NCBI GenBank assembly: GCA_020746875.1
Contig: JAGTJL010000020.1
Coordinates: 1,054,001 to 1,118,000, forward strand
DNA from: Rhexocercosporidium sp. MPI-PUGE-AT-0058
Taxonomy: Eukaryota; Ascomycota; Leotiomycetes; Helotiales
DNA length: 64,000 bases
Direction: 5' to 3'
The notes under the pieces: generated by a model
Databases searched by the model: none
What the model saw: the letters and a program-made list of their open reading frames with translations, nothing else
Told to the model about the DNA's origin: nothing
Position numbers and translations under genes: made by a program
Shown here: piece after piece, positions 34,349 to 46,444 of the stretch
How the letters are laid out: each line of letters opens with the position of its first letter
Numbering within the stretch: position 1 is the stretch's first letter

Positions 34349-37300
34349 GTTGACTGATAGTTGGGTGGGCGAGAGAGTGAGGAGAGGTTGTGTTTTGTTG
34401 TTGGTGGTTTGTTGGAGAATGGTGTCGTCGATGTAAGTTGGAATCGAGTGAGCTAGCTTGGATCGTGGGGAAGGAGGATGAGGACGGGAATGTGGGTGAC
34501 TTATAGAAGAGTCGAGATGGTACTGGTCCTGTACTTGGAAGGATGTACTGCGATCGAACTATGAAGTTTGGTAACCCTTGGATACACGTTCAACTCGTAT
34601 ATGTATGTCTCTCAAAGCAGTAATAGCAGCAGCAATAATAGTTGGAAAGACTAAGCAAAAGCAATAAATGCGGACTGTCTCAGATATTCTCCAAATTCTG
34701 CACAAGCTTCTAGCGACTTAATATATATAAATTCAATTTCCCCACACGCCTCAGAAACATGTTCATGCATCAAATCAGATCAACATCAGCTGGGCTCAAC
34801 AGTACCTTTAATGATAATAATACTTTGATGAAGGAAAACAAATTAGGAGGAGAGGAACTATCACGAAATATCACACGGAGAAAATAGTATACCCCACTTC
34901 CCTGTGGTCTGCTCAGTATGTGGTAAGTCCAGCGCAGGCAATCTATTCTGCACTGCACTGCACAGCACTGGACGGGGCGTCGTCGTGGCCAGGCAGACAG
35001 GATAAGACAGTCTGACGGACGGACAATTGACGATATTGATTTCAGTGGGTTTTTGGAGGTGGCTGCGTCCTGGCCTTGGGGCTGGGGCGATGCTGATGCA
35101 CGGCCTGAGGTAAGGTGAGGTGAGGTGATATGAGCTGCAGTCAAGCATTCCTAGCCATATGGACGAGATCATCGACAGTCGGAAAGCATTTGTAGATTGG
35201 TGAGCAATCCCGGTCGATATGGGAGGGCGAATGCAGGGACAAGAAAGAAAAGTGAGGCTGTCGACCCGTGGCGTTCTTGTCTTGTCTCGAGAAGGAATGG
35301 ATTGGCCTTCTCACGATAACTGATCAGAGACAGACCGGTCAGGACAGGATACAGTAGCCGAGTCTCGTAATTGAGTAAGTGCAGGCAAGTGAAGCTCCCC
35401 CACGCCGAGTAGAGTGAGATTGCAATGCTGAAGAATGAGCAATGCTGAGGTAAGAGAAGAGAAAGTCGATACGTCAGATATAAAATGCTGGAATATAGCC
35501 AAATACAGCCTCAGACTCGAGAGGCCGCAGAATTGGCCGTGTGAGATAGGGACGGAGCGGCACGAGAGAGGGGAAGATGAGAGCTGGTATATGAAGAGGG
35601 GATTCGCAAACCAGTCCCGTCCAATACAATTCAATCCCCAATCTGACTTTCCGCTATCCATCCCACATGCATAGTTGCTCGTAGGGCGTTGGCCGTCTTT
35701 TCTTCTGGAAACCTTGCTGACATGCATGGAATTTCTTCACCAGAAGAGAATAGACGCGCGTGACGTCGGCCAACAGTGCTCATTGGGACGTCGACAAATG
35801 GTTCCCCTCTCCTTCCCCTCTTTTGGCACACACCATAAGGAATTCTCCAATTGTCTGATAGATTGCCTGGGCCGTACTACAACATGTATCGACGCAAGCG
35901 AGGGAGCCAGCAGGCCTTTTTCGGTCCTGCAGGATGGAATGGTGAACGGTACAGCAGCTGCATTGCCTTGCATTGCATTGCATGGCTGAGTCTGAGTCTG
36001 ATTCCTGGACTGTTCTGCTCTGCTCTGCACGGCTTGCCCATGCAACTCCTCCTCGGAAGTTCGTCGATCCAGCATACAATTACTCTCGGGGCCAACATCG
36101 AGATTGGATTGATGCTTTGAGTTCTGGGTCGGGGTCTAAGTCTAACGGGAGAAAGGAAGGACTTCACGATGGTCGCACATGGGTCTCGGGGCTTCTCTCA
36201 CAGGCCGGCCATCAACGAACGCATGGTCGTCGCTTCAGGTTCCTTCATACTGGTGGAGTATTGATCTTCTCGTCTAAATGAAAGGTATACGCAGCCACCA
36301 GCCAATGGGTAACGCGAGTGGAGTGAGGGGAAGATCTTCTTGACAGGAAACAGAGGGGCTGATGGTGCTGATGCGGCCCGGATGTGACGGAGCAATTGGT
36401 GGCCGACCATGTATGTATTTTTGTTATCGTCGTCGCCGTCGTCAACCTGGACGGATGGATGTATGGCAGGTGCAGATATTGTGCAGTACCTAATCATGCA
36501 GGAGGTAGAGGAGAAGGAGGAGGAGGAGGAGGAGGGGAGAGCGGGGAAAAGAAGGACTTCCAGCAACAGATGCAAGTGTCACTCCACCAGCGCCATTCGG
36601 GAGCAAGCGAGAAACCCCTCAACATCGGGAACGATCATCTCACTTCACCTCAAGTCGTCAACCTATAGTTACCTCACATTCACATCATCGAGCATCACTG
36701 ACAAAGTCCTTGTTGCGCGGCATTGAGACATCGTACCATATCATGTTCTACCTATGAACAACCATGTGTGTTACCCAGACTGCTTGTCACGGAAGTCGTG
36801 CGAACACAACAGCATCTCCATGCTCATCGCTGTGGATACTGTACGAGCACGGCAAATGAAAAGCAGAAGTCTTGCTTTAGTCTATCTTGCAATTATTTCG
36901 CTAATGCAGATCTCCCGCTTCTCTGTCAGTCATCGCCGTCACCGTTGGCTATGTTTCAGATGGCGGAATCTTCAAGATGGAGGCGTCCACATGTATGTTT
37001 CGGGGACAGGCAATATACCTACAACCTTGTTCCTTGCGATTACGAACTGTAGTCTAGTCAGATTGATACATTTTGACTCTTCAGATCCAATGATCCTGGG
37101 GGTCTAGCCCATCTTAGCTCATGAATCATGAAGGAGGAAATCTCGCTTCGGCTAACAGTTTTTCAGCTCCACATCATGATTTTCATACAAATCGATATGA
37201 TACGTCTTTTTCTAAGGCTCGCTTTCTTTTCTTTTCCTTTGTACAAGTCACTTAATTTCACAGTTACAGCGGGTGGCTGAAAACTCTAATGAATCCCAGT

Positions 37301-38015
37301 AGCACGAATATGCGGAGAAAACAACTTCTGGAAGTGATCCACGCGACAGCCGAAAGGCATGACATCCCGCGTTGACAATGTTCCTTGTTTTCCACCTTGC
37401 TGCTGTGTCTCTCTTTTCTCATGCCGTGTCGCCCTTAATCTTCTGCATGAAATTTCTGCACCACGTCTTTTGCACATTGGGACTTTCGGGTATCTTCGTT
37501 TTCATCAGATCATGCCAGGATATATGACGCTGTTTAAGGGGACTGCTCAATTGCTAGCCATTATCTCATCAGCCTGACGCCGATCCTGTCCGCCTCAGAC
37601 TCTCACATCCTCCTAGATTTCCAAGGATGGCCATAATGACTAATAAGTACAGTACCGAGCGATCCGCAACCTGTCGCCGGGAAGATCCAAAGAGCTTGAC
37701 CGAAGCAGAGCCGTCTCTGGCTGTTTCAACATCTCTTGGCACGATATCCAGAACGACTGCTCAGCTGAAGATGAACAGTCTCAGAAAACAGTCTCCGCGG
37801 AAGGAGCCAGAGAGCAACATTCGAGAAATCCAAAATACGTCTACTGGGATATCAATGTAAATGCAGAGAAACGTTGCTCGCTAAGAACGGCATTGCCCCC
37901 GAAAAGAAGGACAAAACCGAAAACGCCAACACCCAACCGGGAGAAAGGCCTTCGGGATGCGGAAATTTCCATCGCAGTGCTCATAATCAAGCATCTCTTA
38001 TTTATGTGACCTCGA
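34349..38015. other. 3.7-kb spacer between the small membrane gene and the terpene synthase
   Basis: No gene I can support. It contains short direct repeats (TTGCATTGCATTGCAT near 35970, GGA repeats near 36518-36537). A 77-codon frame at 37627-37860 starts in good context but shows no family features and I left it out. This may be the left margin of the accessory block that starts at 38 kb. Confidence 0.4.
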
Positions 38016-39883
38016 TCACAAAGAGAGTGAGAAGCTGCCTTTTTTTTGGTCGATGGCTCCAAGTCCGTACCTCCCAGTGCAGAGGCTCCAGTTGAAATTT
38101 CCAACCCAACATCTTCTGCACCCTTCAACAAAAAGACGAAGCTCGCTGTCTGACATGCCGGTAGTGTTTGGCTCAGACAAGACCTTCTTAGATTCAGCGT
38201 CGAAGCGGGCAACCGATGCCAGGAGGTCGATGTGAGCTTGATCGATGGCCTCTTGAACGCCTCCATAGACTGGAACTGAGAGTGGGATCAAGCTGTCTAT
38301 CTGCCTTTGGGCCTAATCTTTCGTCAATAATGGTTCACCGAGACAGGCTACGAATTTGCTTACAATTTCCTTCTTTAACGACAGCATGTCATTCGCTCTT
38401 TCTTCGGTCAGTAAGAACCCCAGAATATATGGGGAGGTTGACTTACATCACGACGATGATGTTAGACTCATCTGACAGAGTCTTCAGCGAGGGATGGTTC
38501 GTCGATCGATAGGGACCCTTGATATGGTGAACAAGCCTTCACAACAGTTAGTATTTCTCACAATCCTGAGTTATTCTCGCGCGCACTCAATCATAGCCAA
38601 GCAAGCCGCAACAGCACTCGTCCCCATCCTAGCCTCCCAATACTCCTTCAGCGTCGGAATTTTTCCATCAAGCTTATACCGCTGCTCCGTCTCGGTCGTT
38701 GCGATATAAAATTTCATGTCCTCAAAGAAATTCTGTCGTTGCTCTACCCTTCCAATCAGCTTCCAGTTGCCAGAAAAGGGGCTCAGGTTACACGGCGTCT
38801 ATCTTACCAATGGTGTAAGCGACTTTGAGTTCATCGCCAATGACCCGGAAACTCTCAATGATGGGATGGCTTGATGACGCCGGGGATACTTTCTTCTCTG
38901 TCTTCATACCCAGTGTCCACCAAGCGGCGCTCTTCACCTTCTTGCCAAGGATGCTCACGCTACCCAAGAAACCGCCACTTGAAGGCTTCGCCATCTGTGG
39001 TTTCGGACTCACTCCAAGGAAATACTCAAGTAGTAGCTTCTTCAACTGCATTCCAAAGCCCTTGAGGCTATCAAATACCGGATAAGTGACAACCGTCGAG
39101 ATCTCCTTGGAAGTACTCAGACTCAAACAATCGGCCAAGAATCGCTCCGTCTCAGCACGATAAAGCTGCGCTGCCTCGAAGTTTTCGGCATGCTCTCCCG
39201 TCGGTTCGTCAAGTGCATCGTCCCAGAGAAACAACCATATTGCCAGGAAAGCAACGATGCGGAGTTCTCTGAACTCGGCTGTTGGCCACCACTACACAAA
39301 TGTCAGGGCTAAACTTTCTCAAGTCGTGGACTGGAAATTCCTAATTTTCAACTCGTCTACATCAAAGGGAGAACTTTCGATACAATTTATCTGGTAGAAG
39401 TATGACATTTACTTACATTCGAAGCAAATAGCGCAAAATCCGCCGTCTTCAATTTCGCTAATCTCTTCTCATTCGACACCAAACTGTCATACAATTCTCA
39501 TCAGCTCTATTCGTTGATCTTCTATTGAAGACATGCTTCCAGACAAGCAATTTGCCAGGCCGGGAGCAAACAGAAATCAATATGAGCGAGGATTAAACTC
39601 ACCTCTCCAACCGACTATTCACAACCGGTACCATCGCCTCATAATTCGGATTGACCGGACCAGTATACTTCTCAAATATCGGTCTCAGATCCGGGATCGT
39701 TACCGTCGTGCCGCGGATACTGTGTAATAGCAAATTGCGCTGATCGTGACCGATCTCCATTTTCGCTTTCGCTTCCGTTCCCATGGTGTTGGTAGCGATG
39801 TGATGTTTTGTCTCAAAAAGTGTCCAGATGTCTATCAATTCGTCGGGTAGGAAGTGTTCGTCGGTCAGATTAAAGTTTCGCAT
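38016..39883 (-). CDS. class I terpene synthase (sesquiterpene cyclase type)
   Basis: Class I terpene synthases ionise a prenyl diphosphate with Mg2+ and cyclise it. Seven exons read in phase: 39883-39603, 39483-39417, 39291-38808, 38743-38587, 38536-38447, 38397-38364 and 38312-38016, giving 469 aa. The Asp-rich motif is WDDALDE (D140, D141, D144). The NSE motif is NDMLSLKKE (N362, S366, E370), assembled only after splicing. The RY pair R452-Y453 (CTGRYG) sits near the end, after NFNWSL. GTSAVAACLAMIE and LSDESNIIVV are family helices. All metal and diphosphate ligands are intact. The spacing between the two metal motifs is about 220 residues, far above the usual 130-145, because of a Lys/Ser/Gly-rich insertion (about residues 170-250). 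Sesquiterpene product is inference. It faces the P450 divergently across 2.8 kb. Confidence 0.88.
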
Positions 39884-42690
39884 AGGATTTGACGTGTGTT
39901 GAATTGGGCGCCAGGATCAAGGATTCAGTTCCGGTTCAGCCTCTTAGATCGTCTAGAGGGAGGTCTTATGGCGAGTTCCTGGATGGATGTCGAGGAGGAA
40001 AGTAGTAGATGAGATGTGGCGGAGGATCGAACGAACGCCTTTTGGTTTTTCTATCTCGCGCTACCTCAGAGTAAAATCCAGAGAGTCGGGAATAGACGGC
40101 GTATATTATTATGGTATGTGGTGGGATTCTGAGGGAGCGCGGTTCGAATGGGGGAGCGTGGCCGGCTTTCCCCACTCCTTGACTAGCACTAACGATGTAG
40201 GGGAGCTGGGAAGAAGAAGTGCCTCTTGGCAGTTGGTACTGAGGGGAATTGACTGGACTAGGTTCTTGGCCCGGGATAGTGTTGGTTAGAAAGGCAGAGA
40301 TAAGCGGTCTTTCAATGTCGTTGGTGGCAGATGGGATATCGAAATGTTGTGGCTGTTGGAGTCAAAGGACGATGTCGAGATTTTTTAGAAAGAAAAGAAG
40401 AGGACTTCATCGAGTAGATTCTGGTATTTATGAATCCTCTAATCTGATACTTTTGGTAAGAAAAGAATTTGAATGAATCACGTCAATACTTCACATTCAA
40501 GCTTTCACACACTGGCACTCAACTGGAATGATTATTCACCCGTCCATCCAAGCCCCTTCTTTTCCCCTCACTCTCTACTCTCTTACAGAAGAAAACCCTA
40601 AAGCCGCCATTCCCGCTGCTAATACTTTCTTAGTGCATTCCAGTACTGTATCTTAACTCTCCCGCTCCTTCTCCAGCTCCACCTCAAAGGGACGTACTGC
40701 CTATCACATCTCATCCGTCTTACTTACGCATGCCGTACCGTAGTAAATCCATACATAATCCGAGAACGCCTGTATCCGAGCATGCCTGTATCACATCACT
40801 AGTACACTTGAGAGCTGCACTCGAACCTTCCTCATCCAGCTTCTACATCATGCATCTCTTCTTGTAGTACACTCCGCCGCGCGGTGGAAGTCTTCTTCTC
40901 ACTTACCATCCCTTCGGATTGGTAAGATATCTCGCAAAGCGTACTTAAACTCTAATGTCGTACCATAATCAATTAGGAATCAGAATACTTCGTTAAGTAA
41001 GTACTTCGCCTTACATACATTAGCTTGACAGCAGCGGCGGTCGTCCTAGGGCTTCTCCGATCCTGGAAGATGGCTGATGGATTGTGGGTTTGGAGAGAAG
41101 GGAGGCGTGTTTAGGTTCATTGGAAGGCTCGAGCTGGATGTAGCGCGCTTCCAGAAATTCCAAAAATCCAGAACCTCGTTCTTGGTCCAGTATTATTGTA
41201 GGGGTCTTCGGCTCGGGTTTCCAGCTGCCCCGAGAGATTTTTCCATTAACCTTGAGCTTAATTAACCTTAACTATGGAAGAATGGTATCCAACAAGAATC
41301 AGAGTAGGGATAAGCAATTGACCAACAAACAAATAGGTAGGCATCTGGCTTTTAATTCTCTTCATAGAGAATGGATCGTTTGAGATGATGTTGTAACGGT
41401 GAAGACATCAACGAAGCGATATCTCCGTGCAACCGTATAACCCCAGTTAAATCCTCAACAATCAATCACATCTCACAAAAAAAATCCCAGACCCCTGTGC
41501 AAACCTCGGCTCAGCACCCTTTCAACCCCCGTAACTGGCCACCCACACACCCTCTTCCAACGTGCAGAATCCAGCGACACGTCAACGGTGCATCGCACGA
41601 CCCAAATGTCTTTCCACAATCCACTCGACAGCAAGCCCTCCGATCCAAGGTTACCTGTTCGGTGCGCCCTTTCCGCTGTTTGGTACGCTGCTATTCGTCT
41701 CTGACTCCCCGGAGCTACGAGGTCTATGGTACCGAATACTAGTGGAGGAGACATCTGCATCTCCACCCCTCCTCCTCCCGTCGTCCGTTTCCTCCTCCCA
41801 ATCATCGAATGATAATCTAACGAATGGAACGCAACAAAGTAAGGGCAATGCAAGTTCCTATCTCGATCAAACCGGCGGAGAGGGGTTGGTAATGGCTTGC
41901 ATGATAGCCCGCCATGGCATCGTACTCGATGCATCGGTGCCGAACGAAAAGCCGAAACTACACAGAGTCGATGCCAAAATTCTGCGGGATGATTTCCTTA
42001 TTCTCTCGAAGTGATTACTTACAGGTTGTGCGGTTTACTCGCACATGAGTTCTCTTACTTCTACAGAGTATGTTTCCAGCAATTCTAAGCGAAGTGCAAG
42101 GTTCATGGTTCACCATCCCAAAGCCAAGGTTGTATTCATCCGTCTGGGATGAGCCTTGTAGATAGATCCTGTCGTGCAGGAGACTAAGAATGTCCGAAGT
42201 GGGCCGAAATCTGCTTCGGGTCTTGGAAAATAATCGTCTCCTTGCTGCCCCTCCTTCCTACTGTATCTTTGATGTTAGTGTTGGTTAGGATCAGTGCTGT
42301 GTGCAGGATATGACTTGAGGTCTTGTTGGTGGGATGCGGAGCTTTCCTCTGTTTTCCTCAGTTGAGGGAAGTGCCGGATCATCGCAGTTCTACTTACCCT
42401 TGCATGCATTCGAGACTATGATTAAAGCTCGAGTGTTGGTCCTCATTCGGTGAATCAAATGAGGAGCCAGTCATTGGCTTGGTCTTCACTTCTTTACTCT
42501 CGCTGGGAGTCAACTCTGTGCCCCCTCGGCAGGCGCGACATTACAATCACTTTCACGCAGAAAATGTACTTACCATCACTGCTACTTGACGATAAAACCT
42601 CTTAGACCGTACTTATAGAAGCTTCAACGACTTCAGTTGTAACAAAAGCCAGGCGCTCAATCTCAATATCAAACGGCGGACATCACCACC
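39884..42690. other. divergent spacer between terpene synthase and P450
   Basis: 2.8 kb that should contain the promoters of both enzymes. Frames at 39987-40289 and 41562-42014 lack domains and compete with minus-strand frames. No transcription-factor gene is seen here. Confidence 0.4.
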
Positions 42691-44633
42691 ATGCTCCTCT
42701 CTCCTCTCCCACTCCTCCTTAGCCTTGGATCCTGCGCGTCAATTTACGGACTCGGTCTAGTAATATACAGACTCTTCTTCCACCCTCTACGGGATTATCC
42801 AGGACCGAAATTCGCCGCTGCGACGAGGTGGTATGAGTTCTACTTTGACCTAATGAAAGGGGTGGGTGGCCAGTTCGCGTGGGAGATTGATCGGATGCAT
42901 GAAGTCTATGGTGAGCGAACTGAACCTCCTTGATTATTTATTTTCTGGATTGTTGGATTGATATATGCCTTAAAGGTCCGATCGTGCGAATCAACCCCGA
43001 TGAACTCCACGTGAGAGATCCGGAATGGATCGATGTTCTATATGCAGGAAATCCAACGCATAGAGATAAATACCCGCCGTTTGCTGCTATGACTGGAAAT
43101 CCTGAAGCTTGTGAGTTCCCCGTTCACATATCAAGTCCAGCTGAAAGGTGCTGACCGCTTAAGCTTTCGGAACCGTTGAGCATGCTATTCACAGAAAGCG
43201 GAAGCTCGCCACAAGTCCGTTTTTCTCAAAACGCTCCGTAGCGGATGCAGAGCCCTTGCTCAGAAAACAGGCCGAGAAGTTGTGCCAGACTTTTAAAGAC
43301 TCCTACGCTAACAAAGAAGTTATCAAGCTTCATATCCGCTATCTGGGATTCACCACAGACTCGGTCTCTGAATTCGCTTTTGCCAGATCGGATGGACTGC
43401 AGGGAAACGTTGATGGGTTGGAGGATTGGGCTGAGACGTTACGGATGGTGGGAGCTGTCTTTCCGCTCTTGAGGCAGTTCCCTTGGATGATTAAGGTCGC
43501 TTTGAAATTGCCGTTATGGGTGTTCCAGATGGTCGTTCCGGTGCTTTCGAGGTTTCTCGAGCTCCATAAGGTTGGTCCTGAAAAAAATGTTGCGACTTGA
43601 AATTACCTGATGAGATATCTAGGAGATGAAAATCCAAGCCGGAGCCTTCCTAGAGAACGAGAAGATCCATCCTGCCCCACTCGCAGTCAAAAGAACAGAG
43701 AGACCACCAACAGTCTTCCATGGTATCTACCAAAGCAGTCTTCCAATCGAAGAGAAGAGCTTGAATCGTTTATCGCAAGAAGGGTTGGTGATGATCGTCG
43801 CGGGAAGTGAGAGTACTTCTCGGACGCTGATGTTGGCGACCTACTACTTGCTGACAACTCCGTCCGCCATGGAAAACCTAAAGAAAGAACTTCTCGAGGC
43901 TATGCCTGACCCATCTGTCATTCCTCCCGTTAAGGTCTTGGAAAGCTTGCCTTGGCTTGTATGTATTACTATTTCGGGATAGGCATTATTTTACTTACAC
44001 ACTATTTAGCAAGCGGTCGTCAAAGAGACCTTTAGAACTTCAGCAGTCTTCACGACACGTTTCCCTCTTACCACACCCGAGACCCTGAAGTACAAAGATT
44101 GGGTCATTCCTCCTCATGTAAGCAATTTCAATCTGACCAGTTCCTCCCCGTCCCTCGCATCCTATGGGTTGCCGCTAGGAAGTCTTCACAAAAGCTAATT
44201 TGAGACAAAGACACCCGTGAGCATGACAAGCCGCTCAACAATGCACGACCCAGCCCTCTTCCCCTCACCCGAAACCTTCCAACCCACACGCTGGCTTAAC
44301 GGAGGCATCTCCCCCACGAGTAAAGACCTCAACCGCTACTACGTCCCCTTCTCACGAGGAACCCGCATTTGTCCCGGTATCGAGTAAGTACACATTTCCT
44401 CTCCCCCCAAATTCTTTTTCCTTTTTTGAAAAAGTGATATCAGCTCATCACCTTCCAGACTCGCATATGCCGAAATCTATATGGCACTAGCTATGATAAT
44501 CCGTAGGTTCGACTTAGAGCTTTATGATACGGATTACGAGCGTGATATCAAAGTTGTGAGGGATTGCTTTTTGGGTGAAGCGAAGCCAGGAAGTCAGGGC
44601 GTGAAGGTTAGGGTTGCGGCTGTACATTCGTAG
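42691..44633 (+). CDS. cytochrome P450 monooxygenase
   Basis: Haem monooxygenase, probably ER-anchored and oxidising the terpene made next door. Seven exons, 42691-42910, 42976-43110, 43164-43570, 43623-43958, 44010-44117, 44211-44383 and 44459-44633, give 517 aa. An N-terminal membrane anchor ([19 protein letters not shown]) leads to the [10 protein letters not shown] hinge. The I-helix oxygen-binding motif is AGSESTS (A314-S320). The K-helix ExxR is E372-T-F-R375. The PERF-like segment is FQPTRW, and the haem loop is [10 protein letters not shown] with thiolate C456. All conserved P450 residues are present, so the enzyme should be active. The style resembles secondary-metabolism P450s such as those with trichothecene and other terpenoid clusters; I cannot give a CYP number. 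The start is the only ATG that provides the anchor. Confidence 0.92.
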
Positions 44634-46444
44634 ACTAGATCGAAGAATCTCTTCGAAAAAAAACATGCGAGGGAGATGCGATAAATGGAGATAGAGGATG
44701 GCTTTTCTGATGCTGATGTCATTGTGATTCAAATACGGAAACTAGACGGCACTAGCTGGTTACTTTGTTTTCAGTCTCGTGGAGTCTAGACTATGCAACA
44801 TCTCATATTAAAGCAGCTTACCAAGCGCCCTACTAGGTACTCAATTCCATGTCGCCATATATACTTAACTCGCTAAAGAATTCCTCCTGCTTGATCATGG
44901 AGTGATGAATAAGCAGCTCCAAGCATAGACGAGAACGAGCACCAAGGAGGTTCGCTTAGCCGACTTCAATTATGGCCAACAAATAAACAAAACAGTCTCT
45001 TTCATCCAGATGTTGCACAGACTCTATTCTGTTAACCTACCTAACCTCTTATATGATCTCATGCCATTCCTGAGTATCTAGAACCAATGTAAAGGGCTTC
45101 CTAACCCTTATGTTTGTTTCTCAAATTGATTTCCAATCCCGCTCGTTGTAATTAAGTCTCTAAGACAGCACGGGGCAAAACAGTCCACGATCAACTCGGA
45201 GACTGCTTTTCGTCTCGCTGTGGGGTATATCGGTGCAAGACTGCGACACCAAGTGACCAGGACCTGCTACCATGTCATAGTAATTGAACATCCTGGCAAG
45301 GTTGTGCAAGTCTTGAACATGCTGTTACTTCGTTTGAAATATCTAGGCATAATAACATACGTCAGTAAAGATCAATCAATAATTTCGAGGTTCTCAAACG
45401 TCCGAGGTTATGAGTTGAAGTCTGATTGCACATCCACAAACTCGGGTTTCCCATTTAAGCATGCCGGGATTGTTGACGACCAAGTGGGGTCGCTTGGCTA
45501 ACAATAATCATTGGTCCTGTTAGCGAGCGAAGCGAGAGCCTCCCAGGCAGAAGAGCTAAACCCGATCCTTCTTTTGGAAGCCATTTGCGCATTTCTTCAC
45601 ATCTCACCTTTCGAATCTTTGCTTTCTTCCTTTCTAACAATAAGAAGGCAAGGGGAAAATAAAGAGAATACCTTTAAAATTCTGCAGCCGAGAAAGCAAA
45701 TCCTTCGATCTAGCCACAAGTGACAATAATGTGCGAAATATTCATTTCAATTTCCTAAAGGTTTCTGATATAGCTGCAACCCGGCTGTGCCTCTGTCAGC
45801 TTATGTTTCGGCCGCCGTTTTGGGCAGAATGTTGGCACCATTTGCTAATCTATGGGACCTAGGGTCAGAATACCCTTGCCACTTGTCAGCATCTTTGATT
45901 AGCTCCAAACCCGATAGCCCCAAGGCAGGATATGCAGCTGGTTTGGAAACAAGGAACATGTCCTTATTGGCCACATGCAGGGCGATGTCACTTCTGTAGG
46001 GCTATGAGCCTTGGGTATCTTGCTTCAGACGTGTAGGCAGCTGACAAGCGACTCACTTTGATAGGTTTTCATTGGTAAGTAATGCGAAATTGTTAAAGCA
46101 AGGACTAATTATTCGAAGCTTGTTTTGACTAGCGGTGGGCGGTGGTGAGATCTCCGCTCCCTAACGTGCAAATGGACTCAAAAAAATCCACCTGGGCTGA
46201 AAACTCTTAGGTTGCTGTTTCGACGGATTCTTGAATCCGATCTGCTAGGCGCCATTGAAGTGACATGGGTCCTGAGTATAAAGCTAGCGATCGCTCCTCT
46301 ATGTATTCATCTCCAAACTTCCCAAAACTCTGGAGCTCATCCATCCAGGCAACCAAGAAGTGTCCAAGTGCAGTTAATGCTCTCCTTCGTTGCCGCAATC
46401 TCTGTTTTGACTTCATATTTGGGAGCCATCACCCACCTTCGACA
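44634..46444. other. spacer between P450 and glycosyltransferase
   Basis: 1.8 kb, AT-rich, no supported gene. It should include the P450 3' UTR and the glycosyltransferase promoter. Confidence 0.4.
46277..46283 (+). promoter_or_regulatory. TATA-like box before the glycosyltransferase
   Basis: TATAAAG lies 160 bp before the ATG at 46445. If it is the core promoter, the longer frame that starts at 46265 cannot be the coding start, which supports the shorter protein. Confidence 0.4.

Noticed and set aside
37627..37860. 77-codon plus-strand frame with good start context
   Set aside because: No recognisable motif and no in-phase splice partner found; left as spacer.
39987..40289. 100-codon plus-strand frame beside the terpene synthase
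   Set aside because: No family features; lies in the probable promoter and leader of the synthase.
41562..42014. 150-codon plus-strand frame, and an overlapping 153-codon minus frame
   Set aside because: Both open over the same DNA, no domain or splice continuation, in the divergent promoter region of the terpenoid block.
46265..46444. N-terminal extension of the glycosyltransferase
   Set aside because: Family similarity starts at 46445 and a TATA-like box lies inside the extension.
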